Shown here: in pieces, positions 43,887 through 53,125 of the stretch
How positions within the stretch are numbered: position 1 is the first letter of the stretch
How the letters are laid out: every line of letters starts with the position of its first letter
Assembly (NCBI RefSeq): GCF_918741285.1
Contig: NZ_CAKKNC010000010.1
Span: 1-64,000, forward strand
Direction: 5' to 3'
DNA: 64,000 bases
From: Sphingobium sp. CECT 9361
Lineage (GTDB): Bacteria; Pseudomonadota; Alphaproteobacteria; Sphingomonadales; Sphingomonadaceae
The notes under the pieces: generated by a model
Database searches by the model: none
What the model was told of the DNA's origin: nothing
Seen by the model: the letters and a program-made list of their open reading frames with translations, nothing else
Made by a program: the position numbers and the translations under genes

Positions 43887-46478
43887 ATGGGGAGGGCCTT
43901 TTTTGACGATCTGCTGGCTGGCGTGTTCGGCGATAGCAAGCGGCCGGATACGCAGCGCCCGGACCTGGCGGTGCCGATGCTGGCGCATTGGCTACCGTAT
44001 CGCAGCTACGACCCGAAGACCGGCATCTTCTACAACAGTGCTTCACGCGGCTTCGTCATCGAGGCCGCGCCGCTGGTCGGGGCGGATGAGCGCACTGGCG
44101 AGATCCTCGCGCAGTTCCTTTCGGAAGGGATACCGGCACCTGGCTGCCTCCAGTTTCACCAGTGGATGTCGCCGCGCATCGGTGAGCGGCTGTCGAAATG
44201 GTACCTGCCGCGCTATTCGGCGCGCGGCGTCTACGAACGCATGGCCAAGCACCGCGTCGATTTCCTGACGAACGGTGTGTGGGAGTCGCTCTCGGCCGAC
44301 GCACCCTTCTGTTTGCGCAATCACCGTGTCGCCATCTCCTACTCGACGCCGGAATCCTCGAGCGTGTCGATCGAGCAGATCGTCTCGGTGATGGAGTCAC
44401 TGATTTCCTCGCTGGCGTCGATCAACGTCACTGCCCGCAAGATGGACCCGGTCGCGCTGATCGGATGGATCGACGACATTACCTCGCCGACCACGGCCGC
44501 CGGTGAAGACGCCGTCAGCTATAACCCGCTTGATCCGATCGCTGACCAGGCCATTCGCCGGGACATCGAGCTACACGTTGAGCCGGACCGGATGCTGCTG
44601 CGCACCGAGCGCTTTCGCCCGACCGGCAAGACGGTCAAGGGCGCGCCCGAGATTGGCGAGATTTATCCCGACGTGTTCGACGTCCGGTCGTTCTCGGTGC
44701 GCAATCTCCCGACCCGTTGGGCGCCCTGGGACGTGGCGCGCCTGATCGGCGACATGTTCACCGACAAGCTCCGCATGCCGTGCCCGGTGGCGACGAACCT
44801 CTGCATCGATTTCCCCGACGCCCAAGCCTCGACCAACAAGGCCAGCTACAAGTTCATGCGGACGACGAGCCTGGCCGACTCCAAGTCGTCGAAGTTTCTG
44901 CCGCAGCTGCGCGATCAGTCGCAGGAATGGCGCTACGTCAACGAAGAGATCCGGCAGGGCCGCAAGCTCGTCCGCGTATTCTTCAGTGCTACCGCCTTCT
45001 CGCCGAAGGGCAAGGGCGACAGCAACGAGCGCGTGCTCAAATCGGTCTATCGGGCGGCGGGCTGGGATCTGCTCGACGACCGCTACCTGCAGGTGATGGG
45101 CCTGCTCTGCGCGATGCCGATGACGATGGCCAACGGCCTCTCGAAGGATCTCGAGCGCATGAAGCGGATGCGCACCCTGCTCACCACGACGGCGGCGAAC
45201 CTGGCACCTTTGCAAGGCGAGTATCTTGGCGGATCGGTGCCGCACCTCCTCCTGATCGGGCGGCGGGGCCAGCCTTTCTTCTGGAGTCCGTTCGAGAACA
45301 CGGCGGGCAACCACAATGTCGCGGTGTTCGGCAAGTCCGGCTCAGGCAAGTCGGTGGCGCTGCAGGAGCTGTGCGGTTCGCTGTGCGGTGCGGGCGCGAA
45401 GGTCGTGGTGATCGACGATGGTCGTTCCTTCGAGCACTCGGCCAAACTCCAGGGCGGCGCTTTCGTCGAGTTCACGATGAGCTCGGGCTTCTGTCTCAAT
45501 CCCTTTTCGATGATCGACCAGGCCCAAGCGGCCGAAGACGAGGATTATCTCCTCGACTGCATGGCGATGCTCAAGGCGATCATCAATCAGATGGCGCGGC
45601 ACATCAACGTGCTCGACGACACCGAGCGCGGCTTGATCGACGGGGCGGTGAACCAGGTATGGGACCAGCATGGCAGCGGTGGCTCGATTGACCTCGTCAT
45701 CGAGGCGCTCGATGCCACCGGCAATGGGCTCGCCTCCAACCTTGGGATCGCGATGCGACCCTTCTCGTCCGCCGGCACTTACGGCCGCTTTTTCCAGGGC
45801 GAGGTTTCGTTTGAGCTGAAGGCCCAGCTCACCGTGTTCGAGCTGTCCGACCTCTCGGCGCGCGAAGAGCTGCGCGGCGTCGTCCTCACCGCCATCATGT
45901 TCATGTCGCAGCAGATGATGCGCAAACTCGATCGCTCGATCCCCAAAGCGCTGCTGCTCGATGAGGCGTGGCAGATGCTGCGCGGCGGCGCGATGGCCGA
46001 CTTCATCGAGACCTATGCCCGCACCTGCCGGAAGTACGGGGCGTCGCTGGTGACGGCGACCCAGTCGCTCAACGACTATTACAAGTCGGCCGGCTCGATA
46101 GCCGCCCTGGAAAATTCTGACTGGTTCGTGATCCTGCAGCAGAAGCCGGAGACGATCGCGGACTTCAAGAAACACGACCGTTTCGAGATGGACGATTACA
46201 CCGACGCCCTCCTGCGCTCGCTCAAGCGCAACGGCTTCGAATATTCGGACATCATGATCAAAGGCCCTGACACCCTCGCTGTCGGGCGCCTCGTGCTCGA
46301 TCCCTATTCGGCAGCCTTGTTCTCCTCGAGCCCAAAGACCTTCGCCGCAATCGATGCGCTGATCGCTGAAGGCATGAGCATGGATGAAGCGATCGAGCGG
46401 ATCGCGTTCCCCGACAATCCGGAAAAATGGGTCAGCAATCTCGCCCCGGGGGACGAGATCGCGGTGGCTGCGGAGTAG
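43887..46478 (+). CDS. traC: Conjugation ATPase TraC (VirB4 family)
   Basis: This is an 863-residue ATPase. The N-terminal TraC-type domain includes MLAHWLPYRSYDPKTGIFYN. Walker A FGKSGSGKSVALQEL is at about residue 482 and Walker B KALLLDEAWQMLRGG at about residue 688. A C-terminal TATQSLNDYYKSAG motif is typical of VirB4 proteins. It powers pilus assembly and substrate passage on the cytoplasmic face. GGAGGACAA precedes ATG 43887. Full length. Confidence 0.95.
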   Translation: MGRAFFDDLLAGVFGDSKRPDTQRPDLAVPMLAHWLPYRSYDPKTGIFYNSASRGFVIEAAPLVGADERTGEILAQFLSEGIPAPGCLQFHQWMSPRIGERLSKWYLPRYSARGVYERMAKHRVDFLTNGVWESLSADAPFCLRNHRVAISYSTPESSSVSIEQIVSVMESLISSLASINVTARKMDPVALIGWIDDITSPTTAAGEDAVSYNPLDPIADQAIRRDIELHVEPDRMLLRTERFRPTGKTVKGAPEIGEIYPDVFDVRSFSVRNLPTRWAPWDVARLIGDMFTDKLRMPCPVATNLCIDFPDAQASTNKASYKFMRTTSLADSKSSKFLPQLRDQSQEWRYVNEEIRQGRKLVRVFFSATAFSPKGKGDSNERVLKSVYRAAGWDLLDDRYLQVMGLLCAMPMTMANGLSKDLERMKRMRTLLTTTAANLAPLQGEYLGGSVPHLLLIGRRGQPFFWSPFENTAGNHNVAVFGKSGSGKSVALQELCGSLCGAGAKVVVIDDGRSFEHSAKLQGGAFVEFTMSSGFCLNPFSMIDQAQAAEDEDYLLDCMAMLKAIINQMARHINVLDDTERGLIDGAVNQVWDQHGSGGSIDLVIEALDATGNGLASNLGIAMRPFSSAGTYGRFFQGEVSFELKAQLTVFELSDLSAREELRGVVLTAIMFMSQQMMRKLDRSIPKALLLDEAWQMLRGGAMADFIETYARTCRKYGASLVTATQSLNDYYKSAGSIAALENSDWFVILQQKPETIADFKKHDRFEMDDYTDALLRSLKRNGFEYSDIMIKGPDTLAVGRLVLDPYSAALFSSSPKTFAAIDALIAEGMSMDEAIERIAFPDNPEKWVSNLAPGDEIAVAAE

Positions 46479-46482
46479 CACG

Positions 46483-46842
46483 ATGGCGACCAACGTCAGC
46501 AAGCCGGCAGGTGGCGGAACGGGCAGGGCGAGGCGATCGGAATGGCGTTTAGTCGCCTATTTCACCCTGCACGGTCTCGGCTTCGTCGGCTCGACGCTCC
46601 TGATGACCTGGGGGCTTTTCTTCCTCTTCTTCCTCGCCCTCGGCGGCTTCTCGTTCGACGGCTTTATCCATCAACTCAACAATCTGACCAGTCGCTACGT
46701 CGTGGCGGACGCTGCGCGCACTGGCGCGTTCCTCAACATGTTCGCGATCGCCCACATGATCCTGTCCGCAGCGATCATCACTTTCCGCCGCGACAGGATC
46801 CTCCCCGAGCGCAAATCCGAAAGAGAGTGTCATCATGGCTGA
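46483..46842 (+). CDS. Small inner-membrane protein of unknown function in tra operon
   Basis: The 119-residue protein starts MATNVSKPAGGGTGRARRSE at 46483, 4 bases after the traC stop. It has at least two membrane helices (LHGLGFVGSTLLMTWGLFFL, continuing FFLALGG; and AFLNMFAIAHMILSAAIITF). Its end overlaps trbI by 8 bases, so it is part of the operon. I know no named F-plasmid counterpart; similar small proteins occupy this slot in sphingomonad transfer regions to my recollection. Function unknown. Confidence 0.75.
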   Translation: MATNVSKPAGGGTGRARRSEWRLVAYFTLHGLGFVGSTLLMTWGLFFLFFLALGGFSFDGFIHQLNNLTSRYVVADAARTGAFLNMFAIAHMILSAAIITFRRDRILPERKSERECHHG

Positions 46843-47491
46843 ACAGGCCGAACTCGATCTTCCGCCGATTCCAGCGCCGGTGTCACGCGACACGACTGCG
46901 GTGCGCAAAGCAGCGTTCGGTGGGTTTAGCCGGCAGCAGATTCTGATCGGGGTGTTGGTCCTGGCCCTGATCGTCTGGGCAATGTGGGTCACGCGGGCGC
47001 TAACGGCTCCCAAGCAAGAACATATCGTTTCGGCACGCCTGTCCGCACTGGTCGGCGACTATGTCGAAGCACAGCGGTTTTCGGGCTCACCGCCCGAGCG
47101 TGTGCAGGCCGAGATGCGGGCATTCATGGCTTCGCTCGACAAAGAGCTCCAACGGCGGTCCGCTTCCGGTCAGGTCGTGCTGGTTGGCGAAGCGGTTCTG
47201 ACCAAGAACGTGCCGGACATCACCGACAGCCTGAAGACAGCCGTGTTCGCGGCGGGCGTGCCCGTCCCCAAGCGTGCATCCGTCGAAGAACTCCAGCGCC
47301 TGCAGGCGCTGTCGAGCGCGCAGGCCGGGATCGCGGCTCGCCAACCGCAGCCCTCGACACCGCAGGGCCCGATCAATCCGATGGGCGCTGCGCCAGCCCT
47401 GCCGGTGGCGCCTGAGGGGCAGATGCCGCCGATCGGGGCGGGCGCTTCGGTTGCAACCTTTGGAGGGCCCGATGGCAACGGTCGTCAGTGA
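46835..47491 (+). CDS. trbI: Conjugative transfer protein TrbI (F-type)
   Basis: The 218-residue protein has one N-terminal membrane helix (ILIGVLVLALIVWAMWVTRA) and a periplasmic helical domain (ISARLSALVGDYVEAQRFSG and EMRAFMASLDKELQRRSASG, ending VLVGEAVLTKNVPDITDS). A proline-rich tail follows. This matches F-type TrbI, which affects pilus retraction. Its C-terminus overlaps the S26 peptidase gene by 20 bases. Confidence 0.82.
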   Translation: MAEQAELDLPPIPAPVSRDTTAVRKAAFGGFSRQQILIGVLVLALIVWAMWVTRALTAPKQEHIVSARLSALVGDYVEAQRFSGSPPERVQAEMRAFMASLDKELQRRSASGQVVLVGEAVLTKNVPDITDSLKTAVFAAGVPVPKRASVEELQRLQALSSAQAGIAARQPQPSTPQGPINPMGAAPALPVAPEGQMPPIGAGASVATFGGPDGNGRQ

Positions 47492-48008
47492 GCCGGGACA
47501 TCAGGGCTGGCGCCCACGCAAGCGGCTGTGGCTCCTTCTTGGAGTGGCAATTGTGGGGTCCGTCGGATTTGAGGCAATCGCAAGCTGGCGCGACAGCCAT
47601 GTGCTGCTGATCAACGCCTCGAATTCTCTTCCTAATTGGGCATTCCTGATCCGTCGTCATCAGCTTCCCATCCGCGGCGACTATGTCTTTTTCGATCCAC
47701 CGCCCAGCGCGTTGCTGCTTCGCCACTTCGGGGCGAAACCCCAGATGTTCGGCAAGATTGTCTACGGCATGCCGGGAGACGTGGTGGAGCATGAAGGCGC
47801 GGTCGTTAGGATCAACGGTGCGCCGATCGCCCGCATGAAACCACGGACGAGAACTGGCGAACCGCTGACGCCGGGGGCGATGGGAGCGATCCCGGCCGGT
47901 TGCTACTATGCCGGGTCTCCGCACCCGGACGGTTTCGACAGCCGCTATGCCGAGATCGGGTTTGTCTGTGGTCGGCAGCTTATCGGTGTCGGGGAGCCGG
48001 TGTTGTGA
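47472..48008 (+). CDS. S26-family signal peptidase of the transfer system (TraF/TrhF-like)
   Basis: The 178-residue protein has one N-terminal membrane helix and an S26 peptidase domain: catalytic serine in NASNSLPNWAF, lysine in FGKIVYGMPGDVV, and the closing GCYYAGSPHPDGFDSRY. RP4 TraF-type enzymes of this family process and cyclise pilins. F itself relies on host LepB, so a dedicated peptidase in an F-type operon may serve TraA maturation. GTG of traW overlaps its stop. Confidence 0.85.
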   Translation: MATVVSEPGHQGWRPRKRLWLLLGVAIVGSVGFEAIASWRDSHVLLINASNSLPNWAFLIRRHQLPIRGDYVFFDPPPSALLLRHFGAKPQMFGKIVYGMPGDVVEHEGAVVRINGAPIARMKPRTRTGEPLTPGAMGAIPAGCYYAGSPHPDGFDSRYAEIGFVCGRQLIGVGEPVL

Positions 48009-48661
48009 AGCGGATCCTCACCGGGGCCGCGGGCTGCGTGCTTCTGGGCGTTGCCGTCTTTGTCGCCGGCCCGATGCGGACGGAAGCCCGCGATTATGGT
48101 CAGGCTGGTCAGGCGTTCCCAGTCATCGAGCCTGACCTGCTTGCCACGATCGAGGGACGGCTCAGGCGCGCCGAAGCCAGTGGCGAACTCGCGCGGACCA
48201 ATCAGATGTTCGCCAAACGCGTCGAGGCAAAGGTGCGCCGCCCGACGCCCGTGGCCGGCATCACGCCGGCGATTGCCGCCCGTGAGTGGGACTATGATCC
48301 CGCTGTGCGGCTTGAGCGCGATATTCACGACCAGAAGGGCAATCTGATTGCGTCTGCGGGGCAGACCATCAACCCGCTCGACTTCGTTGCGGTCAAGCAG
48401 TCGCTCGTCTTCATCGATGGCGACGATGCCGCTCAGATAGCTTGGGCGACCAGTCGTTTCACCGACCTCAACGCCAAGATCATCTTCGTCAGCGGGTCAC
48501 CGCTCGAGGAGATGACGAACCGGAAACGGCGCTTCTTTTTCGATCAGGCCGGCAAGCTGACCTCCCGGTTCGGCATCGAACATACGCCGGCGGTGGTGCG
48601 CCAGACCGGTCGGACCATGCGGGTGACCGAGCAAGTGCTGCGTCCGGGCAAGGCAAGCTGA
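48005..48661 (+). CDS. traW: Conjugative transfer protein TraW
   Basis: The GTG start at 48005 overlaps the previous stop. The 218-residue protein has a signal peptide ending near TEARD, GQAGQAFPVIEPDLLATIEG (the TraW start motif), YDPAVRLERDIHDQKGNLIA, LVFIDGDD and KIIFVSGSPLEEM. TraW is a periplasmic protein that works with TrbC and TraU in pilus assembly. A longer upstream frame shadows the peptidase gene and is rejected. Confidence 0.9.
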   Translation: MKRILTGAAGCVLLGVAVFVAGPMRTEARDYGQAGQAFPVIEPDLLATIEGRLRRAEASGELARTNQMFAKRVEAKVRRPTPVAGITPAIAAREWDYDPAVRLERDIHDQKGNLIASAGQTINPLDFVAVKQSLVFIDGDDAAQIAWATSRFTDLNAKIIFVSGSPLEEMTNRKRRFFFDQAGKLTSRFGIEHTPAVVRQTGRTMRVTEQVLRPGKAS

Positions 48662-48930
48662 TGCCCCTTTGGCTCGACTTGCTGCGCACGCCAATGGCCG
48701 CGCCCGAGACGCCGTCCCTTCGCCGGACGCGGCTGACCTGGCAGACCCTGTGCCTCTCATCCGCCTTGGTGGTGGGGTTGTTCAGGCAATTCCATCGCGC
48801 CTTCGGCCAACTCGCGCCGCTGGCGGCGGCGCTGCTCCTGACCGTGACAGTTGGCTGGACGGCCTTCTACCTCGTTTGGAAACACCGCGCCGACACCGCC
48901 TTCCTCGACCTCAGTGGGAGCGCCGAGTGA
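48661..48930 (+). CDS. Small membrane protein between traW and traU
   Basis: The 89-residue protein from ATG 48661 overlaps the traW stop (CTGATG) and its own stop overlaps the traU start. Two hydrophobic stretches (LCLSSALVVGLFRQF; LAPLAAALLLTVTVGWTAFY) suggest an inner-membrane hairpin. I do not recognise it; tight overlap on both sides is the main support. Function unknown. Confidence 0.7.
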   Translation: MPLWLDLLRTPMAAPETPSLRRTRLTWQTLCLSSALVVGLFRQFHRAFGQLAPLAAALLLTVTVGWTAFYLVWKHRADTAFLDLSGSAE

Positions 48931-49946
48931 TGCGCGCCCTGAGACACGCCTTCGGCGCCTTGCTGATCCTGCTGCTGGCATTTGCGTTATCGCCCAAGGC
49001 CGAGGCGGCGCCCACGTGCCACGGCAAGTTCGTCAATCCGATCACGGACGTCTGCTGGTCGTGCCTGTTTCCGCTCTCGGTCGGCGGCTTGAAGATCTGG
49101 CCAAGCAACCGGCCGGACCCCAGCAATCCCGCGTCGCCGGTCTGCGCCTGTGCCGATCCGCTGCCGCGCATCGGCATCTCCGTCGGTTTCTGGGAGCCGG
49201 CGCGCCTTGCGGACGTGACCATGAAGCCATGGTGCTTTCCCAATCTCGGCGGCATCCGCATCGCCCCGGGCTTCGATATCGGTCAGGGCTACCTGGCTGG
49301 CCCATCGATGGTCGGTGGCCGCTCGCAAAGCACCGCCAAGTGGCATGTCCACTGGTACGTCTACCCGCTGCTATATTGGATGGAAATCCTGACCGACTTC
49401 GTCTGCTTTGAGCAGGCGTCGTTCGATATCGCCTATATGACGGAAGTCGATCCGCTTTGGCAGGATGACTCGCTCGCCGCATTGATTAATCCGGAGGCGA
49501 TCGTCTTCGCCAATCCGATCGCCCAGGCAGCCTGCGCCGGAGACTGCATCGCTGGCACCATAGGCCTACCGCTCGATCCGCTCTTCTGGTGCGCGGGCTG
49601 CCAGGGCTCGATGTATCCGCTCAACGGCAACATCCCGTCCTCGATCGGACATGTCCAGTCCTCGCGGCTCGCCCTATCGCGTTTCGCATTCAAGATGCAT
49701 CGCCAGGCGCTTGCCTGGGGCACGATGGGGTCCGCCGGCCTCTGCAAAAAGTACCTCATGCCGATCATGCGGAAGCAGCAATATCGCTTTCAGATGGTCA
49801 ATCCGATCCCGACCGTGAGTGGCCGCTTTGCCTGCTCCGCAATCGGGGCATCCACCATGCCGCCCGACGCGGGACGTGCCTATCCCGCTGGCGGCGAGGA
49901 CATGGGCTATCTCGTCTGGCGCAAGCGCAACTGCTGCGTGTTCTAG
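48930..49946 (+). CDS. traU: Conjugative transfer protein TraU
   Basis: From ATG 48930 the 338-residue protein has a signal peptide (ILLLAFALSPKAEA) and a cysteine-rich body: NPITDVCWSCLFPLSVGGLK, VCACADPLPRIGISVGFWEP, CFPNLGGI, AQAACAGDCIAGTIG and FWCAGCQGSMYPLNG. This is the TraU family, a periplasmic factor for DNA transfer and pilus assembly whose disulphides need DsbC-type isomerases. Full length. Confidence 0.92.
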   Translation: MRALRHAFGALLILLLAFALSPKAEAAPTCHGKFVNPITDVCWSCLFPLSVGGLKIWPSNRPDPSNPASPVCACADPLPRIGISVGFWEPARLADVTMKPWCFPNLGGIRIAPGFDIGQGYLAGPSMVGGRSQSTAKWHVHWYVYPLLYWMEILTDFVCFEQASFDIAYMTEVDPLWQDDSLAALINPEAIVFANPIAQAACAGDCIAGTIGLPLDPLFWCAGCQGSMYPLNGNIPSSIGHVQSSRLALSRFAFKMHRQALAWGTMGSAGLCKKYLMPIMRKQQYRFQMVNPIPTVSGRFACSAIGASTMPPDAGRAYPAGGEDMGYLVWRKRNCCVF

Positions 49947-49956
49947 GGGATTTGCG

Positions 49957-50700
49957 ATGCGCCTTCTCACCATGGGCATCCTCGCCCTTGTCGGAACGGC
50001 TACGATCTCGGCGGTCCTCGCGCAGACCGTCGACGGCGTCGACGTCCAGGCCGTGAAAAAGCGCGCGGCCGATCTCGCGGCTGACGCGCAGGCGTTCGTC
50101 GAGCAGGTGAAGGATCGCGGCGACCAGTTTCGCGAAGAGGCAGTGAGCATCCGTGACGCCGGCACCGATAACATGCGGCGCGTTGCCTCGACGGATCTTC
50201 CTAAAGGTCCTGAGGGCGCGGTGGATTTCGATGAGATCATCCAGGGCGCGGCGAAGAACGCTAGCGCCCGAAGCGGGGAAGCGCCGCAGTTTATCGCCTT
50301 TGCCAGCCTGTCGATGCCAGACGCTGCGCTCAAGCAAATGGTTCGCGACACGGCCAGCGCCGGCGGGGTGGTCGTGTTTCGAGGCTTCCCCAATAATTCG
50401 GCAAAAGAGTTTGTCGCCCGGATTAGCAAGGTTGTCGAACAGGGCAAGTTTGCCAGCATCGGCATCGATCCGCGGCTTTTCCGCGCCTTCGATGTGCAGG
50501 CGGTCCCGACCTATGTGAGCGTCTCTTCGGATTTCGATCTGTGCGCTGGCTTCTCGTGCACGACGAAGCTGCCGCCTTTTGATCGCATGGTTGGCAACGT
50601 GACCGTCGACTATGCGCTTTCCACCTTCGCCGGTGGGAACGGTCCAGGTGCACGGGTGGCAGCTGTTGCGCTTTCGAACATGAAGCGTGCGCGCCCGTGA
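49957..50700 (+). CDS. trbC: Conjugative transfer protein TrbC (F-type)
   Basis: The 247-residue protein from ATG 49957 has a signal peptide and then a helical region. The TrbC thioredoxin-like domain reads QFIAFASLSMPDAALKQMVR, GGVVVFRGFPNNSAKEF and IDPRLFRAFDVQAVPTYVSV. F-type TrbC often pairs with TraW, and here both are present nearby. No CxxC motif lies at the expected site, so it is structural rather than a redox enzyme. Its stop overlaps the GTG of traN. Confidence 0.9.
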   Translation: MRLLTMGILALVGTATISAVLAQTVDGVDVQAVKKRAADLAADAQAFVEQVKDRGDQFREEAVSIRDAGTDNMRRVASTDLPKGPEGAVDFDEIIQGAAKNASARSGEAPQFIAFASLSMPDAALKQMVRDTASAGGVVVFRGFPNNSAKEFVARISKVVEQGKFASIGIDPRLFRAFDVQAVPTYVSVSSDFDLCAGFSCTTKLPPFDRMVGNVTVDYALSTFAGGNGPGARVAAVALSNMKRARP

Positions 50701-52529
50701 TAGCGCACCGCTTCATCTCTGGCCTGTGTGCGGTGCTGATCGTCGCCGAACCAGTTGCGGCGCAGCAGATGACCGTCGAGCAAGCACGCGCCGAGGGAAA
50801 GGCGATGGCGCAGGACAAGCGCAACGACAGATCGTTGGTCCCGTCGAGCGACGCCCAGGCGCAGGCGGTGCCAGGGTATACGGGCACCAGCCAGCCTCAG
50901 ACCACCTACTTCGACGATCCTGACAAGCTGGTCGCCGATGCTCAGGCCCAGAAATCCACCGACCAGAGCTACCGCGTGACGACCGACGCGGATCGGACGC
51001 GCCCCACCTTCACCAACGCCGAAATCCTGGCGACGACCGGTCGTGCGACGACAGTCGAAAACGATCCGTCTGCCTTTCTCGACGGGCAGGATATCTCCTC
51101 AGGATCAGGGACCTGCACGCCGCTGCCCCCGGGCAGCGGGACGGAAGGCTATTACGAGGCCAGCTGCAACAGCGGAACCAAGGTCGATGAGAGCACGGCG
51201 GTCTGTAGGACGCCGCTGGTTGTCGACGTCACGCCCGGCACGACGAAATATATCTACACCTGCGAGAACTGGTCGAGATCCGCCGCGCAGGGCGGCGACA
51301 ATCGAGACCGGCGCTGCGTCCCCGCCTTCAACGCGCCGGTCCAGGCCGGTGTGTGCCGCGAGCGTTCCCGGCAAACGGTACATTATGATGTCTGCCGCCA
51401 GGGCAATCCGCGCTTCTGCACCGAGCCCGATGTCGAAGAGGGCGAGGTCATCACCTATGAATGCGACAGCGCCGCCGTCGCCAGGCCCTACAGCGAGGAA
51501 ACCGTCGGCCAGGTTATCAACGAGCATCGCGACGAGAGCATGTGCAACGCGGCAACCGCCGCGCAAACGTGCGAACTTGCCTCAGAGACCTGTGTGGATC
51601 CGGAGCCCACGACCCGAACGATCAATGGGGTTGCGGTGACCCGCGCCTGCTGGAGCTGGGAGCGCAGTTACAGCTGTCACCAGTTCAGCCAGGCCAATGA
51701 TTGCTCGGATCTCGAGAACAACCGGCAGTGCACCTATCTGCGCGATGAGTGCCTCGATGATCCGCAGAGCGGCGCCTGCAAGGTTTCCGAGAAGATATAT
51801 AAATGCCCGACCCCCAGCAGCACCGCGCCCGGCGACCAGCAATATATCTGCGGAAACGACGTTTACTGCATCAATGGAGACTGCGAACCGATCGTCCGCG
51901 AAGCCTCGACTGAGTTCAGGGACGCTCTGGTTGGACTCCATGCGTTGGATCAGGCGGGTAAGGAGTTCAACGAGGCCGATCTTAGGGTTTTCAGCGGCAA
52001 GCGCGAGAGCTGCCACAAGCCGGTTTTCGGCCTTATAAATTGCTGTGCCGGCAAGGTGTCGGGCGCGGTGCCGGTGGCGGCGGGCGCTGCGGCACTGGCC
52101 GGGGGCCCTGCCGCCATCGCTGCCTTCGCAACCCCATTCCTCGTGCTGTTCGCCTGCTCCCAGGACGAAATGAAGCTCGATATCAGGGACCGGATGGGCT
52201 TCTGCCACAATGTCGGCACCTACTGCTCGTCGAGCTTCCTCGGGATCTGCAAGACCAAGCGAACCGCCTTTTGCTGTTTCGAGAGCAAGTTGTCGCGCGT
52301 CCTCCAGGAGCAGGGTCGCGTGCAGCTGAACAAGCCTTGGGCCAGTGCCAAGAAGGAGCAATGCCAGGGCTTCACGATTGATGAGTTCGCGTCGCTCGAC
52401 CTGTCCGTGATGGATTTCACCGAGGTTTATGCGGACTTCATGGACGCAGCGAAGCTGCCCGACGAAGTCCAGACGATGTCCGACATTCAGGACAAGATTC
52501 AGGCTTATTATGATCTCCACGGCAAGTAA
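50697..52529 (+). CDS. traN: Mating-pair stabilisation protein TraN
   Basis: This is a 610-residue exported protein (signal peptide ending near AAQQ) with well over thirty cysteines, for example CVDPEPTT, CWSWERSYSCHQF, CTYLRDECLDD and CCAGKVSGAVPVAAG. The C-terminal KLDIRDRMGFCHNVGTYCSS and ICKTKRTAFCCFESKLSRVL are the TraN family hallmark. TraN sits in the outer membrane and contacts the recipient cell, determining partner specificity. The GTG start at 50697 overlaps trbC. Confidence 0.9.
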   Translation: MIAHRFISGLCAVLIVAEPVAAQQMTVEQARAEGKAMAQDKRNDRSLVPSSDAQAQAVPGYTGTSQPQTTYFDDPDKLVADAQAQKSTDQSYRVTTDADRTRPTFTNAEILATTGRATTVENDPSAFLDGQDISSGSGTCTPLPPGSGTEGYYEASCNSGTKVDESTAVCRTPLVVDVTPGTTKYIYTCENWSRSAAQGGDNRDRRCVPAFNAPVQAGVCRERSRQTVHYDVCRQGNPRFCTEPDVEEGEVITYECDSAAVARPYSEETVGQVINEHRDESMCNAATAAQTCELASETCVDPEPTTRTINGVAVTRACWSWERSYSCHQFSQANDCSDLENNRQCTYLRDECLDDPQSGACKVSEKIYKCPTPSSTAPGDQQYICGNDVYCINGDCEPIVREASTEFRDALVGLHALDQAGKEFNEADLRVFSGKRESCHKPVFGLINCCAGKVSGAVPVAAGAAALAGGPAAIAAFATPFLVLFACSQDEMKLDIRDRMGFCHNVGTYCSSSFLGICKTKRTAFCCFESKLSRVLQEQGRVQLNKPWASAKKEQCQGFTIDEFASLDLSVMDFTEVYADFMDAAKLPDEVQTMSDIQDKIQAYYDLHGK

Positions 52530-52902
52530 TCTTCTCGCTTCCGGCGATGGCCCCCCGTGCGATTGGGCGATGACGGTTTTCGAGCTGGCGATCTTCCTCG
52601 CCACCTATCGCGCGGTAAAGCCGATCGGTGCCGATGCCTTGTCCGAGCGACTGGGTGGGTGGTTCGAATGCTGTGTAGCGCCCGATGAAGTGAAGGCCGC
52701 CACGGCCAACATGGTAAGCCGAGGCTGGTTGAACGCGGTCGGCGGCGGCTTGTCGGCGGCTGAGGAGGGCCGCCGTGTCGCCGGTGCCTTGATGAACGGT
52801 GTCATCCGAATGCTCGACCAGGGCACGCGCCTGATCGACGTCGCGCTGATGATGTCGGTGCTTAGGCTTACAAAAGGGGAGTTGGACAATGGTCCTCTTT
52901 GA
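52510..52902 (+). CDS. Small unknown protein, possibly winged-helix
   Basis: The 130-residue product starts ATG 52510 within the traN tail (an alternative is ATG 52570). The segment FLATYRAVKPIGADALSERL, then GWFECCVAPDEVKAATANMV and SRGWLNAVGGGLSAAEEGRR, resembles a winged helix-turn-helix of the PadR style followed by a helix. It could be a transcription factor or an adaptor inside the tra operon. No named homologue is recognised. Confidence 0.6.
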   Translation: MISTASNLLASGDGPPCDWAMTVFELAIFLATYRAVKPIGADALSERLGGWFECCVAPDEVKAATANMVSRGWLNAVGGGLSAAEEGRRVAGALMNGVIRMLDQGTRLIDVALMMSVLRLTKGELDNGPL

Positions 52903-53125
52903 AGCGCCCACCATCCTGGCGCTCCTGTTGCTCCAGACGGTCCCGGGGCCACCCGCCACCCACGCAGGTGCCGGCTGCGGCCGGTCGCGCGCCCCAAATG
53001 GGTTCGACTGCTGTCTCCACCTATCGCCCAGATCGAGCGCCAACGCCTTCCTCCTCACCCACCCTCCCTCCGCGCAACCTCAGGCCGATGATGAAAGGAC
53101 GATAGAAGATGCCCCGAAAAGGTAG
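52889..53125 (+). CDS. Short hypothetical protein between traN and traF
   Basis: The 78-codon frame has a good ribosome binding site (AGGGGAG about 10 bases before ATG 52889) and a hydrophobic start (MVLFEAPTILALLLLQTVPG). It overlaps both the previous gene and traF. The remainder has no recognisable fold and is Pro/Ser-rich, so it could be a translated spacer rather than a conserved protein. Confidence 0.4.
   Translation: MVLFEAPTILALLLLQTVPGPPATHAGAGCGRSRAPNGFDCCLHLSPRSSANAFLLTHPPSAQPQADDERTIEDAPKR

Noticed and set aside
45342-46502. 386-codon minus-strand frame
   Set aside because: Antisense to traC, whose Walker motifs are unambiguous; composition is that of a reverse reading.
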